From Atrichornis clamosus (lineage: Eukaryota; Chordata; Aves; Passeriformes; Menuridae): a stretch of 64,000 nt of DNA. The position numbers and the translations under genes are program-made. Below the pieces are notes generated by a model. That model worked only from the letters and a program-made list of their open reading frames with translations, did not search any database and was not told the DNA's origin. Below, piece by piece: positions 24,723-36,270 of this stretch; the first letter of the stretch is position 1, and each line of letters begins with the position of its first letter. Location: assembly GCA_013400975.1 (NCBI GenBank), contig WBMZ01003078.1:1-64000 (forward strand), given 5' to 3'.

Positions 24723-25901
24723 CTGATTACAGCTTTACTGTGGTGCTTCTAATATTTGTCTTCTCTTCAGACTAAATACACAAGCTCTTCTTCTTAATCT
24801 AAATCCAATCACAAATCAGTCCTGGATATGCTCCACCCCTGCAATTACGTATTGCTCTCGGTGATCATATTCCACCTCTTTCCTTCCCTACTCCCTTTCC
24901 ATACTGTAGCCCTTTTTATTCAGTGCTCTTTTGGGAGCATTATCTCTCATCTAACAATCACATTAATTAGAAATTTTAATTTTGGCATTTAAACAACACA
25001 AAACTAGTTTTGACAAATCTTACAATTCCAGGGGCAATAAAAATGTAAAAGTAAAACCCTTTTTCATCTGCCTCTGAACATATTTGTGTTTCTAAAAGGC
25101 TAAAAAAAAAAAGAAGAAATGTTACCCCCTTGCCTTCTGTAACAAGATGAGAGTGTCCATTTGCAGAAGGACTCTATTAATTGCAGGTTCACTGACTTTC
25201 AGAAAACACAGTCAGTCAACATATCCTTTTACTTTAATAGCTGAAAAAACAAGTAGGTGCAGCAAGGTTTGACATGGACAGCATATATTTCATAATCTTT
25301 GGAATAACTGCAACTTTATTGTAAATAAAATTTTAATGTAAATAAAAGCAATAAAAGGAAAAAGTAACAGTCTATTGCAATTATAGTTTCTGTTAATTAT
25401 GAATATTACATAATTTGCATGCTTACAGCAAAAGATAATTGTGGTCTGTGTGATTTCACACCACCAAACCCAGCTCATAGGGAGTCTGGCTGGAAGAAAC
25501 AAATGCCACAATGGTATTTCAGCAGGTCTGTATCATTAATAAAGCCAGTATAAATAAGCAGCCTTTCCAGTACGTATTGCCTTTCCATGTTACCCTTTGT
25601 AGTCAAAAAATAGTTTGCCCCAATAGAAACATAGTGTTTACAATGCTGATTAGTTTTGAATGTATCTGCATGGAGCAAAATAAAAGGATCCGAACCTTTC
25701 TGGGATGTGTCTCAAGGGGAAGAACAGGATGGTGATAACAAAGACATGTTGTGATATTAACAGGAGGCAATTTTTTTCATAGAGCTGCCCAAGTTCCATA
25801 CAGTGCTTAAGATTGTTTTTCTCTGGAAACTTGTTTTCTCTTTTTTCAGTTCCTTTGGGATCTTTGACCATACAGCTTGAATTGACTTGAAAAGTAAAGC
25901 T

Positions 25902-25934
25902 GGGGGGGAGGAGGGAGGGACGGGGGGAAAGGGG
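25902..25934 (+). other. G-quadruplex candidate
   Basis: G-runs of 7, 3, 3, 6 and 4 at 25902-25908, 25913-25915, 25917-25919, 25922-25927 and 25931-25934, with loops of one to four bases. It lies in the intron between exons at 27199 and 24722. Confidence 0.8.
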
Positions 25935-26549
25935 TGGTGGTGCAGTGGGAAAGAGACAAAACCCCAAAGTGTCCTGACTGGCTTTTTCAGCATTTACGTG
26001 GCTAAATTTGTATCACCAAACCAATTAGAGCTTATGGGCCTGAATACTGAAAATTACCGACAAGCTTAGCAACCTTGCAATTGACAAGCGTCGCTGCTCA
26101 CAGTAAGGAAACCAATTTAAGGGCCTCTCAGTGTATACAATACTGCCATTTATATATTTATTTTTTAGAGCTCAGGTTTCCAGTTCCACCAGTAAGTGCT
26201 CTCTCCGCAGACCGGTGATACTGTGGTGATACCCGCATGCACTGTATATCATAGCACAGCTCTAAATTGCTGGGACAGACAGCAAGATGGATTTGTTTAA
26301 TCTAGATATTGGGTATGTAAAAATCATGGGAAAATATACCTTTAGGTGGCTTTTAGCCAGTTACTTCTTGAATGCCTCTCCCCCTTTCCACTTATATCTG
26401 CTACTGTTTAGACTAGTAAATCACATATAGTCTGTTTTTTAAAGAATGGATTGTAGGTTATTCAGAAGAGCAAAATGTGAGTTCCATTGCACTAACATAC
26501 TTTTCTTTTTTTTTTTGCTTCTTACTTATTATACAGACATTGGGTTGTA

Positions 26550-26665
26550 TGGTTGGGTTTTTTGTTTATTTGGTGGGGAGTTTTTTGTTTGGTTGGTTTT
26601 TGTTTTTTTGTAGTTGTTGTTGTTTGGTTTTTGGGTTTTTTTTTGTTTTGGTGATTGGATTTTCC
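26550..26665. repeat. T/G-rich low-complexity tract
   Basis: About 115 bases almost wholly T and G (GGTTGGTTTTTGTTTTTTTG and similar). The open frames it creates (Phe/Gly or Lys/Asn/Thr/Gln) are compositional artefacts. Confidence 0.9.
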
Positions 26666-27198
26666 TCTATTTTTGGAATATTTACTTAATGATTGACTTC
26701 TCACTGTTTTCTCTGGACAGTCAGTTCCTCCAGTTGGGTTTGATTTTGTTTTGTTTTTAAGTTACTCACACAGCAAAAAGGAAGAAAAAAAAAACCAACC
26801 AAACTAGTAATAATTTTAAAAACCCTCTCCAGGAAACTGGATTGTAAACCCACAGAATCTGGCAGAGTGTCAAAGCAGGGGCAAACCTTACATATTTTTA
26901 TTTAATGTTTTGAAGCTGACTGTATTTCAAGTTCAGTATTTAGAAAAAAGAAAAGGAAAATGAGCATACTTTGCTCAATTGAAAATGCGGGCTTTAATAG
27001 GGAGTAGATGGGTATGAAGACTCGTGTTACAAAATTTAGAGAGAAAGCACTATGGGAAGAAAACACTATGGGGAAAAAAATCCATTGACAGGATGAAATT
27101 TTCTCTGCTCAGTCTTCACACATTCCACCTTTTCACCACTTTCCAGAGCACCAACACTTTTCTCCAGTATTTTGATCCACCTGAAGTTAAAGTTCCAC

Positions 27199-27372
27199 CT
27201 TGTTTCTCATTTTCCCACATTTTCTGTATCGGACACTGATTAGGGCGGTGCACTTCCCCCAGGAGGGTACCGCCGGCACAGAGCGCACGGCGGCGCGGGC
27301 TGAGCCGAAACACTGCAGAACAAACTGCAGTTGTGTGAAGAGGCTGCTGTGCACACACAAGGCCACCTTCCC
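27199..27372 (-). CDS. GC-rich coding exon (58 codons)
   Basis: Acceptor GCTTGCTCCAG and donor AACAAG|GTGGAA. In phase 0 the frame gives GKVALCVHSSLFTQLQFVLQ, CFGSARAAVRSVPAVPSW and GKCTALISVRYRKCGKMRNK. All three frames are open because the segment is GC- and CpG-rich, unlike its AT-rich surroundings. I prefer this frame because its hydrophobic pattern looks natural and it fits both neighbours; the other frames read as Arg/Pro/Cys-rich runs. Confidence 0.55.
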
Positions 27373-27431
27373 CTGGAGCAAGCGGGAGCCACACGTGCCG
27401 GCAGCACTTCAGGTGCTGAAAATATTTCCAC

Positions 27432-27658
27432 TTGGTTTTCAAAAGCTATTTCTAAACTCTGTACAACTCTCCTGAGCTCTGTCTGAAGTCTTTCGGTGGT
27501 GGTGGTTATGTAAGAGAGACAGCCAAACATCCCTCCCTGTAAATTGGGAAACACTACAAATAAATGTTTGTTATTTGTGGCTGAAGCAACTACATTCAGT
27601 TGTAATTCAAAGCTGTAATCCACAGTAACGCACAATTCCAGGCAGAACATGGTGCTGC
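27432..27658 (-). CDS. Large coding exon (75 codons)
   Basis: Acceptor CTGTAGGTATTAG. The frame is open throughout: STMFCLELCVTVDYSFEL, QLNVVASATNNKHLFVVF, PNLQGGMFGCLSYITTTTER and LQTELRRVVQSLEIAFENQ. It looks like alternating strands then an amphipathic helix. The donor CAA|GTGGAA is weak; another (AGGAGA|GTTGTA) ends the exon earlier in the same phase. The following intron would be only about 59 to 105 bases. The body of the exon is among the most convincing coding segments here. Confidence 0.7.
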
Positions 27659-30074
27659 CTAATACCTACAGAATGATTCTGTCAAACTGTATTTTGCTGT
27701 TACTCATTTTCTACTACATTTTAATTTATAAATTTTAATAAAAAGAAAAAATAAAGGTAATTAACTGTCTACAAACAAACGTAAAAACTATTGTATTTTT
27801 GTAATTACTGTGAAAAATCCACATATTTCTATTTGTCTCCACAATTAGCTTATATTTGAAACAATGCTCAAAGGTGTGTTTAAAGTACCTTATTATGAAA
27901 GGTAGATAGAAGTACTCTTCACTGAAGTGAATTTACTATTCAGTGAAAAGTAAGTAGCAAAAAAATTTTAGAAAGAAAGTCAAGCACGGAGGCTACAGGC
28001 TCAAATCAAGCCTCTGCATTTTTCACATTAACTTTCATGCTAATTTTCCAGTTATATTAACTTACCCATACACTTTCACAATTAAATCATATAATGTGGC
28101 ACTTCAATAAACACACTGGGTAAATATCACAGGCACTTTAATTCAGCACAAGAGAGCTTGCCCATGTATTTAAAACTAGTTGCTGTTCCTTATACACTGC
28201 TGCTCTGAAAAAAGTCCTACAGTGAATAACTATAAATCAATTTCCACTGATTTTACAAATCAACAAATACATAGAAAAACTACTATGCAGCACATTTTTA
28301 AATACAGATTACACTTTGAATGGAGTAACAAGGGAAGTTACTGTTCAGAAGTCTCACACATATATATTTTGCACATTTGCAGCTTCATCACAACTTGCAA
28401 AAAAACTGTGCTTTGCAGAGCAAATTAGCAGGCCCTGATGTAAAATGCTGACATAGTTTTGCACAGCTTTTCTGACAGGTGTGCTTGTAAAGTTATGCCA
28501 TTACTGGGAAAATTATAAATTCATACAAATCCTTTAAGAACAAACAACAAAGCATTTTAAACATAATACATTGAACAGATATTTGCAATAGGTGGAACGC
28601 TGAGAGAATAGATCTGACTGAACTGATTTCAGGCTAAAATTTCTGAAGAGGACATCAGAGAATTATCTTGTAACAACAAAGCGAAAGAAACAGAAATAAC
28701 AAAAAAGGGTGACAAGTTATTTCTGAGCATATTAATATCAAACAAGTTTGTGTAATGAACATCAAAAGTCTCTATTTTTCACAATGCTACATAGACTATC
28801 TACTGCTCAAAACCAGACCGCTCCAAGTTTTTAGAAACCAGGGAATCTGAGCTACAACTGCCTTCCTTTGCACTAGATTTATACTCAATCATTTCAGACA
28901 TAACAAACTTGATTTTACAGCAGTACTTGTTGAGACAAAATTCCCACAGATTTCAGTGAAACTGATCTGCAAGGATTATAGGGTGGAGCACACAGCAGCT
29001 TCTGAGTAATCATTTTAAAATACACACACTGCGATCATTTAAATTTATTCTGACATTTTATATTATTTGGTTAATTTTAAACTTTCAGTGCAATGCTGAA
29101 ACATGAAAACATTAAAGAGCATAACATAAAACATAGTGCTGCGGGCCGTAGACTTGCTCAAATATGGTAGAGGTTGAAGTCAACACATTACACACTCCTA
29201 ACCACTTTGTTCATGGATTTTATTATTGATGACATCTGTACACATCTTATTTGGGGATACCAAGAATAGTGGTATGGGTCAAACTAATTTTATATATAGG
29301 AATAAAAAGGTTTAAAAATAATATGCCTGTGCAGAGCAGCACAAAATTATGTAACCTACATGCCAAAAAAGTGATGAAATTCAGTAGTTACTTTTTCCAA
29401 CTCATAACACAAAAGGTTTTTAGAAACCAGCAGGAAGCTGCTATGGAATCTAAACCAAATAAGCACATAAGCAATGCATAAGAAGCAAGTATTATCAAGG
29501 CGTTTTCTGACATGTGCTTTGGTCACTGGAGATCTGTCCAAAAAACTTGTTTCAGTAAGTTGCCTTTAGATGTCTCTAAAAGCTTTAGAGAAATGACTTG
29601 TGGCCATGAAAGTAAATAGACAAACACCAAGCCTTTACTTCAACAACTGCAAACAGGCAGACTTGCATGAGAAAACAGTGAAAATAGGAACTTTGAAAGG
29701 CTTACAATTTACATCTCAGCTATAAACCCCAAATATAATGTACTGTTACAGTAATTCATGGCATGAGGAAAATTAGAGGGTTTTATTTACACACACACTG
29801 TGAAGCCAATCCTGACATACTTACATAGCCATTTGTCCAATATTTTTGCTTGTACAGCAGTGGCAGAATGGAATCTTCTCCAACTTTTGTACTATTCCTT
29901 ATTGGAATTAGGAGCAAATTCAGACAGACATTCACAAGACCCCTGTAAGGTCTGTGAATCTTTGCTTCTGAGTTGAAGGAAATACGTTCACAGTGTCTAT
30001 TCTATATTCTTCTAGCTTTGTAAGATGATAAATGTATTTTCGGCATATGGTCTTGTATGCAAAAAAAGATTTAC
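27659..30074. other. Intron, about 2.4 kb
   Basis: Very AT-rich sequence. I see no exon, interspersed repeat or notable simple repeat. Confidence 0.6.
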
Positions 30075-30113
30075 CAAATGGAAGAGAGAGGCCTAAATAC
30101 TTATAGTTTCTTT
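30075..30113 (-). CDS. Short coding exon (12 codons)
   Basis: The acceptor is outstanding: a G/T-rich then T/C-rich tract ending in TGCCTTTCTTCAG. The donor CCATTTG|GTAAAT keeps phase with the next exon. The peptide is RNYKYLGLSLPF. The same frame stays open for another 48 codons (KSFFAYKTICRKYIYHL and on) before a stop, so a longer exon with a weaker donor (GGG|GTCTTG) cannot be excluded; it would break the phase chain. Confidence 0.55.
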
Positions 30114-31775
30114 CTGAAGAAAGGCAACACCAAAACCAAACCAACCCAACCGACAAAATGAAAAGATAGCTAGGTGAAATTAGCTTAGTTGTCTCGGTTC
30201 AGCCCCTACTGAAAAAACCATCCATATGGCAAAAGCTGCCCTCACAACTATCAACCTTGATCGACATGGGGTTTGAATGAGTGTGGAAATTGAATTACAC
30301 CCTCTCTCCCTGTAGGTGGTCCTTATGGATGAATGTACCCGAATGTGTTAGAAGTCAGCACCACTCCTGTCCATGATGCATCTGTTCCCCGGACACAATC
30401 CTTCAGACTGCTGCTTTCTCAGTATGACACTATTCAAGGGAGATAAATACCATTTAAAAAAAATATCTCTTTGAAGCAGCAATTTAAGATAAATATCTAT
30501 TTACAATAGGCATTTGCAATAGGAATTCTCATTGCAGGCTCCCACTAATCTGATTTGTGCATGATTTTTTTTCCACTCAGGAAGCGTAAATTAATTTAGC
30601 TGTTCCTGAACAGTGTTACAGAAAGATGAAGTATCCAGTATCTCACAGCTACAATTCCTAGTTCTACAGCCACGTTTAGTTAGGTTATGCTGAAAATTTG
30701 TTTGCATTAGCTTAGGGATTATACAAGGGATTTGTACTATTACATTGTTATCTCATTACATTCAGTTCTTAGACTTGTGTAGATTGCCTAGAGACTGAAA
30801 AGTGGAAGAATTCAGATTCTCATGCCTGTCACGTGTGCCAAATTACCATCTGCAAGAAAATATCTGGTGCATTCTCCACACTGATGAGACTCTGCCATTA
30901 ATGCACCCCAGCGTTGAGAAGTCTGATGACTTTTTCCACTATTGTCTGCTTTCAAGTTCTACATTTAATAGTAGCAACAATGAATATACTCATACTTAAT
31001 ATATTATTATTGTTATTATGATTCAGTCAACTTTCAGCATGGGACTACTTTTAATTTTAAAAGTTATGGTTGGTAATTCGTCCTTTGCATAGAAGATATC
31101 ATTTTGGTGTGTAATGACAGGCAAAAATGTCAAAATAGATAAACTGTGAAGTGCAAACTGAAGTCTCACAATGTTTTTCAGAGACTTTCAAAACAGTTTT
31201 TGAATAAAGACACTTCTTGCCTTCAACTCTTCCATAATTACATGGAGGACTCCATCAAGACAATTAGAAAATCAAGACAGACAACTCTTTTAAATTTCCT
31301 AACTCCAGGACTTTTCTTCCACTGTTCCTTTCCAAACAAAAGGTAAATATTGACAACCTCATTAAAACAATGAATTAAGATAGTCAAAATCACTGATCGA
31401 GGGATGTCTAATTAGATTTATAGCTCATTTCAGGGCGTCGAGTCTGTGCCTCTTTGCTTGCCAGTCCTGCTATATGTGAGGGCAGGTATCACGAGATAAC
31501 CCACAAACAAATAGCCTACTAGCACGAGACAGATGCTTTGTTCTTATGCAAAAGTTCATGGCATGGCTAGTGCATTGTTGGCACTCTTCTTTAAAGAAAA
31601 AACAACTAGATATTTTTATCACTTTGACACAAAGAGCTATGGGGAATGCTCAAGTACCCTCACTATAATCAACATTTTGAGCTGAACTGCTTGCTCTTTC
31701 TAGCTGATACATCAAAGTTCTACCTGCTGGTGTTTCATTTAATTTACAAATCGCTATCTATGGATGGCAAGCAAT

Positions 31776-31812
31776 GCCACCACACACACACACACACGCA
31801 CACGCACACAGA
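31776..31812. repeat. (CA)n microsatellite
   Basis: A run of CA dinucleotides interrupted twice by CG-containing units (CACGCACACGCACACA). Intronic, between exons at 33285 and 30113. Confidence 0.95.
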
Positions 31813-33149
31813 GATACCCGTGATCCCCACTCCCTGCTCTCACATTATTCACAGCTTTCTCTTTAAAACAAAAATTCAACACACAGCTCAGGAAATACTC
31901 TGAGATGAAGCTGGCTGCACTCCTAGAAATAAAAAAAAAGTTTCAGTAAAAACCAATGTCTCTCTGTAAATTACACTTGAACCCCCCAAAACAAACAGGA
32001 AAAGATACTATTACCTAACGTCTGAAAATTCAGAGAATATATACATTCATGGAAAATCCTTCTGCAAGTGGCATGAACTAAAATTATTTCCTCTGCTTAT
32101 TACATAGTTAACAAGATACCCAGGTATCTTTTTAACCTGTGCCTTCCTGGAAATAGTACATTCTTCCTTTTTTTTCAAGGAAAGCAAACACTGTCTTGGT
32201 GTAGGTAATATTACAATACAAAAACATGTTCAACAAGACAGAGCTGGACATTGTGTTTTTACAGCAGTTTCCAGTGTGATCTCTAAGAGTTCCTGATTTC
32301 CAATTAAGACAGCTGGTCAAATTTCTGCAACTAGGTAAAAACATTGTATCTTCTATGCTTTCAATAGTGTTTTCAGAGAAATAACTTTATTTGTAAGCAA
32401 CAGATCCAGAATTCATTCACTGCCAATCTCAGTGAGTAATTTAATCCCATGACAATCACATCATCTTTCAGATCATTCATGTAGCCACGGCTAAAAATGC
32501 AGTGTTTGTGGCCAAACCAAAACACAGACATGATCAAGGGAACTACATAAAAATGGCCCCACCAGGGCAACGTTACACTCTGTGCCAATAAACTACTGCT
32601 TCCATGTCCGTGGCTTTATCTCCATGTCAAAGTTGCATCAGGCTTCATAACAACTGAAGTAAACAGAAGTCTCCTCTTCAGGAAAATAAACCACAATAAT
32701 CCCAACATTTGCTCCAAGGAAAGTACTATCATGTTGCTTTATGTCAGAGTAAAACTATTTTATTTCTAAGACAATGAGGAGATGCAGGAACCCTCTGCAC
32801 AATGGAAACGTACTGTCAGATCTTTTTTTTGCACTCTATTACTCTGGTGAAGTGAAGGAAGGGTTTCTGCTCTTAGTAGGCTGTTTACAGCAGAGCTGTC
32901 ACAGCTCTGCGTAACTTGCTCAGGATGGATCTCCCTCCAAGAAGCACAGTACTGGTGCACAGTACTGACACTTTGGGCAAAGCCTTAATTTTAAGTTTAA
33001 AACTAAAGATAAGTGCCACTGGACCCTAGTGGAAATTAAAACCTGTTTCCTGTGGCTTGGCCTGCCTTTTGTGTGGCTTACACAAATCAGTAATGAACAC
33101 TCATTAAGCCCGTTAAGACACAGGTTGGCAGCAAATAGATAGATTCAAG

Positions 33150-33272
33150 CACAGGAAGCAAGGACACTCTTTATCTAGTTGAAGATATCCCTGCCTTTGG
33201 CAGTAGGGTGGATTAGACGACCTGTAAAGGTCTCTTCATGCAAACCATTTGGTGACTCTATGATGATAGGAC
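33150..33272 (+). mobile_element. CR1 LINE 3' tail abutting a splice donor
   Basis: A short plus-strand tail: CCCTGCCTTTGGCAGTAGGG, GGATTAGACGACCTGTAAAG, then CAAACCATTTGGTGACTCTA. It ends about a dozen bases from the minus-strand exon at 33285-33376 and about six bases from that exon's GTAAGA donor, so the downstream intron starts almost immediately with antisense CR1. Confidence 0.85.
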
Positions 33273-33284
33273 CACGAATCTTAC

Positions 33285-33376
33285 TTAGTACTGTATTTGT
33301 AACTCCAAGCTCTGTACTTGTCAGGACAGCCCACTGACTACCCCATTCTAGCTCCTTTTTGTTGCAGCAGCCTATT
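33285..33376 (-). CDS. Coding exon with near-perfect splice sites (30 codons)
   Basis: The acceptor has a branch-like CTTACC and the tract TGCTTTCTATTTCTGCAG. The donor CTAA|GTAAGA is strong. The frame gives IGCCNKKELEWGSQWAVL then TSTELGVTNTVL. It is entered by one base and leaves one (A). It joins both neighbours in phase through Arg and Lys. A CR1 tail on the other strand ends about a dozen bases beyond the donor, so the downstream intron begins almost directly with a retroposon. Confidence 0.75.
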
Positions 33377-33782
33377 CTGCAGAAATAGAAAGCATGGTAA
33401 GGTCACATTAGCAGGGTAAGATCACATTAACTCGCTGAAATTAGGATCAAAAGCATCTCTTTTTGGATGACTTCTATGACTGCAATTCTCGTATGAGTCA
33501 GCAGCCAGATAAGTAGGTATTAATTTAGCAACCAAATCATTCCAGAATACATGAAACAAAGTCCCTGTTTTCTGTTAGCTCAGGCTCAGGCGCCCTTCCT
33601 GTTACTTCTGAGCTGAGTAGGTGAGCTATGATTACGCAGAACACAAAATCAGAGCAAGGTCTTCAGAAGTGGCCATTCCTCTCTAGTCTTTTCATTCCAT
33701 GGTTGAACACGGTTCTATACGACTCTGTATTACCTCTGTGTAAAGATAACTAAACAAAAGCTACACTTAAAAGTTCATTCAA

Positions 33783-33945
33783 ATCACAGAATCAGGGCTG
33801 AGGCATCCACAAGCTTCCTGGGCAACCCGTTCCAGTGTCTCATCACCCTCACAGTAAAGACTTTCTTCCTACTATCTAAATTAAATTTCCTCTCTTTCAA
33901 TTTGTACCCATTACTCCTTATAATTATACCTTCTGTCAAATACAA
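33783..33945 (-). mobile_element. CR1 LINE 3' fragment with internal deletion
   Basis: The left end has ATCACAGAATCA, the reverse complement of a CR1 tail, but it passes directly to GCATCCACAAGCTTCCTGGG and CAACCCGTTCCAGTGTCTCA. The usual stretch of about 100 bases carrying the GGTTGGAAGGGACC motif is missing. The right part (CATCACCCTCACAGTAAAGA onward) matches the family well. Minus strand, in the intron between exons at 34522 and 33376. Confidence 0.85.
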
Positions 33946-34521
33946 ATCATTAACGCTACGTTACTCAACTATGCACTAGGAACATGACACAATCAGCAAA
34001 CAGGATTATTTAAGGGATTGTAGGTTCAGAAATGAATTGATACATCCAAATATGATCAACAGGAGTCAAAAGCACAGAAATGTTACTTTCTACATGGGTG
34101 TCAGGCTGAGGAAAAAAACCGAAAGTTGAAACACCTAACAGTTTTAACCTGGAATCTGAAAAGAAATATAACCCTAGAGTTCACTTATTTTGTAGCAGAG
34201 TAAGAATACTCTGCATGGTATTACTTGCTTTTAATGAAATACATGATATTGAAACCAATGATACTTGTTTCAACCTCTCAAATAAAAGTCTACTCCAAGT
34301 CTACTCCTCAGCTCAAGTGTCTCATAATGATCGAGAAACACTATTTCAGGAGTGCCCACACCTCACAGTTTGAAGAGGCTGCAACCTTTATTTGATGACA
34401 TCTCAGGACTTAAAAAAACAGAAGTTTAAAAATACAATGAAATCAGGAGCTAAAGGAGATATTTTTAAATATACAGGAATGCTCATCCATGACTTGACTT
34501 ATTTTCAGGTTGCTTGCTGAC

Positions 34522-34553
34522 CTTGTCATAGCGCTCAAAGACTTACGGAAAAG
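34522..34553 (-). CDS. Short coding exon (10 codons)
   Basis: The acceptor is superb: TTTGTTTCTTCTCTTTTC then TTTCAAG. The donor is GACAAG|GTCAGC. In phase 0 it encodes LFRKSLSAMT and leaves AG, completed to Arg by the next exon. An internal GTAAGT seven bases in is a stronger donor by sequence, but its use would give a seven-base exon. The fit to both neighbours in phase is the main support. Confidence 0.55.
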
Positions 34554-35816
34554 CTTGAAAGAAAAGAGAAGAAACAAAGAGATTTTACACAAATTTCCTG
34601 AAGGCAAATTTGCCTCTCCTTTACTTTTCCTTAAATAAACCCTGGCTGCAAACTAGAACCATAATTTTTAATACCTCTTTAAAGTAGCCAGAAATAGATT
34701 TAGTGTTATGATTACATGGTGGGAAGAGAGGAAAAGAAATACTGTGAGCTACTAAGACTGCAAATAAAACTTTGAAGCTATGGAAACTTTATAATTCTTT
34801 CTAAATCTGGTTTTGCCATTCAGTTGCTAACAGCAAAAGAAAGCAGAAGCCTGGCCTATTGCAACTGGCACTTTGATACAAAATAATGAAGAGTTTACTT
34901 ATATTTTCATACTGATCAGTCTAAATATATCTAAAAAAACCAGTAACATTCACTTGATGCTGCAGACATCTCCTGATGGGGTAACTTTCCTTTTCATGAG
35001 GCCAACACAAATGCACAGTTACACCTTCCAATTACTTTGCAGTCTCTCAGACAACCCTACAAGCAGTGGATCATCAAGCTCTTGAAGTTCTGGGTGGGCA
35101 CAAGGACTAACTCCACTGCAGCATCTGCTATAAATGCTGTTGCCCTGCCTTCCCAAAATGGTCATAGGACATGGTGAAATCTCTGTCCCCTGTAACAGCT
35201 GGTTCCATGTGAAAATGAGTTTCTTCTAATGCAACTGAAACACATAAGGAATTTCGTTTTGATGCATGATTCACTATGCGTGTAAATGACTAAGAGTTTA
35301 GGAAAAATACATATGAACTTGGAATAATTTGGAAGTCTTCATACCTTCCCAAAGTAGTAAACTAGTGTTTTGAAAGCTGATAAGCACTGCCCTCTTCTCT
35401 TTGTTTCTAGAACACAACAAAATGACAGTATTCAAAGTTATCATACTCAACTATCTAGGAAAGCTGAAGGCCCCTTCTGACAACTTTACAGCAAAACACT
35501 GCTTAGACATGATGACTCAGATAAGGCAGCACCAAAATCAGCAAGTTCTAAGTGTATACCAATTTCAGATTTTGAAAATAGAATAAGAAGATTCACACAT
35601 AAAGCAAGCCATATTCTCCTCTCATCACACTCAAAAAGGACAGAGCAACAAAATCAACAAGAAACAAGTCTGTTTTAGTCAACAACAGTGCATAATCTGA
35701 GCACTATATTTCATTAAAAAACAAGCAAGTTTTGATACATAATGCAGTCAAGTAGCCATAAAACTCACTTAACAAAGCACATTCAAGAACAGGAGAGAGT
35801 GATTTCCAGTGTCAAC

Positions 35817-35940
35817 CTGGAATCTACTAACCACTTCAGATGCAAAAGGCTCCACTGTCAACCCTCTTGGGCCACCATTCTTTTCATGGGGTAGAATTTC
35901 AGGTGCAGCACCCCACATCATCAAAATCAAAACCAACGCC
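35817..35940 (-). CDS. Coding exon (41 codons)
   Basis: Acceptor TGTGCTTGAAAAAAG after a T-rich stretch. The frame gives ALVLILMMWGAAPEILPHEK, then NGGPRGLTVEPFASEVVSRF. The donor in phase is TTCCAG|GTTGAC. A much stronger GTGAGT lies 45 bases downstream but sits directly after an in-frame TAA, so it is rejected. Entered by one base (completing Trp), it leaves phase 0. A hydrophobic helix is followed by a Gly/Pro-containing turn. Confidence 0.65.
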
Positions 35941-36183
35941 CTTTTTTCAAGCACAAAATAATTTTACAGAAGTTTCATTTACCTGCCACTACCTTACCAC
36001 TGAGACTTAAATACTTCACAGTGTCAACTGAAGACAGCAGAACAATTCAAGCTTCTGTCCTCAGGTTCTAGCATGAACAGCTTCAGCACAAAAAAAAAAA
36101 GAAGCCTCAATTATAAAGAAAGAGTCCAAGAGATTAGGAAAACCCTGGTGGTTTCTCTCAGCCCAAAAATACTGGAAAAAAAA

Positions 36184-36270
36184 CGGTTTTTGTTTTGGTT
36201 TTTGGCAGGGGGAGAGGGGGGTGGGTTGGGTTTTTGTTTGGTTGGGGGTTTTTGGTTTGTTTTTTTTTGA
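36184..36270. repeat. T/G-rich tract with G-runs
   Basis: A T/G tract containing G-runs at 36208-36212, 36216-36221, 36223-36225, 36228-36230 and 36244-36248, which satisfies the usual four-run G-quadruplex pattern on the plus strand, the non-template strand's complement for the minus-strand gene. Confidence 0.85.

Larger units (their letters stand above)
30114..33284. other. Intron, about 3.2 kb
   Basis: Contains the CA microsatellite and a CR1 tail at its upstream end. Two exon-like open segments (32390-32500 and 32770-32950, minus strand) are not needed by the phase chain and are left uncalled. Confidence 0.55.

Noticed and set aside
26477..26704. Open frames on both strands rich in Phe/Gly or Lys/Asn/Thr
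   Set aside because: Produced by the T/G low-complexity tract.
32372..32510. Minus-strand open frame after GCATTTTTAG (RGYMNDLKDDVIVMG)
   Set aside because: It lacks a donor, ends near an AATAAA, and the phase chain skips it cleanly.
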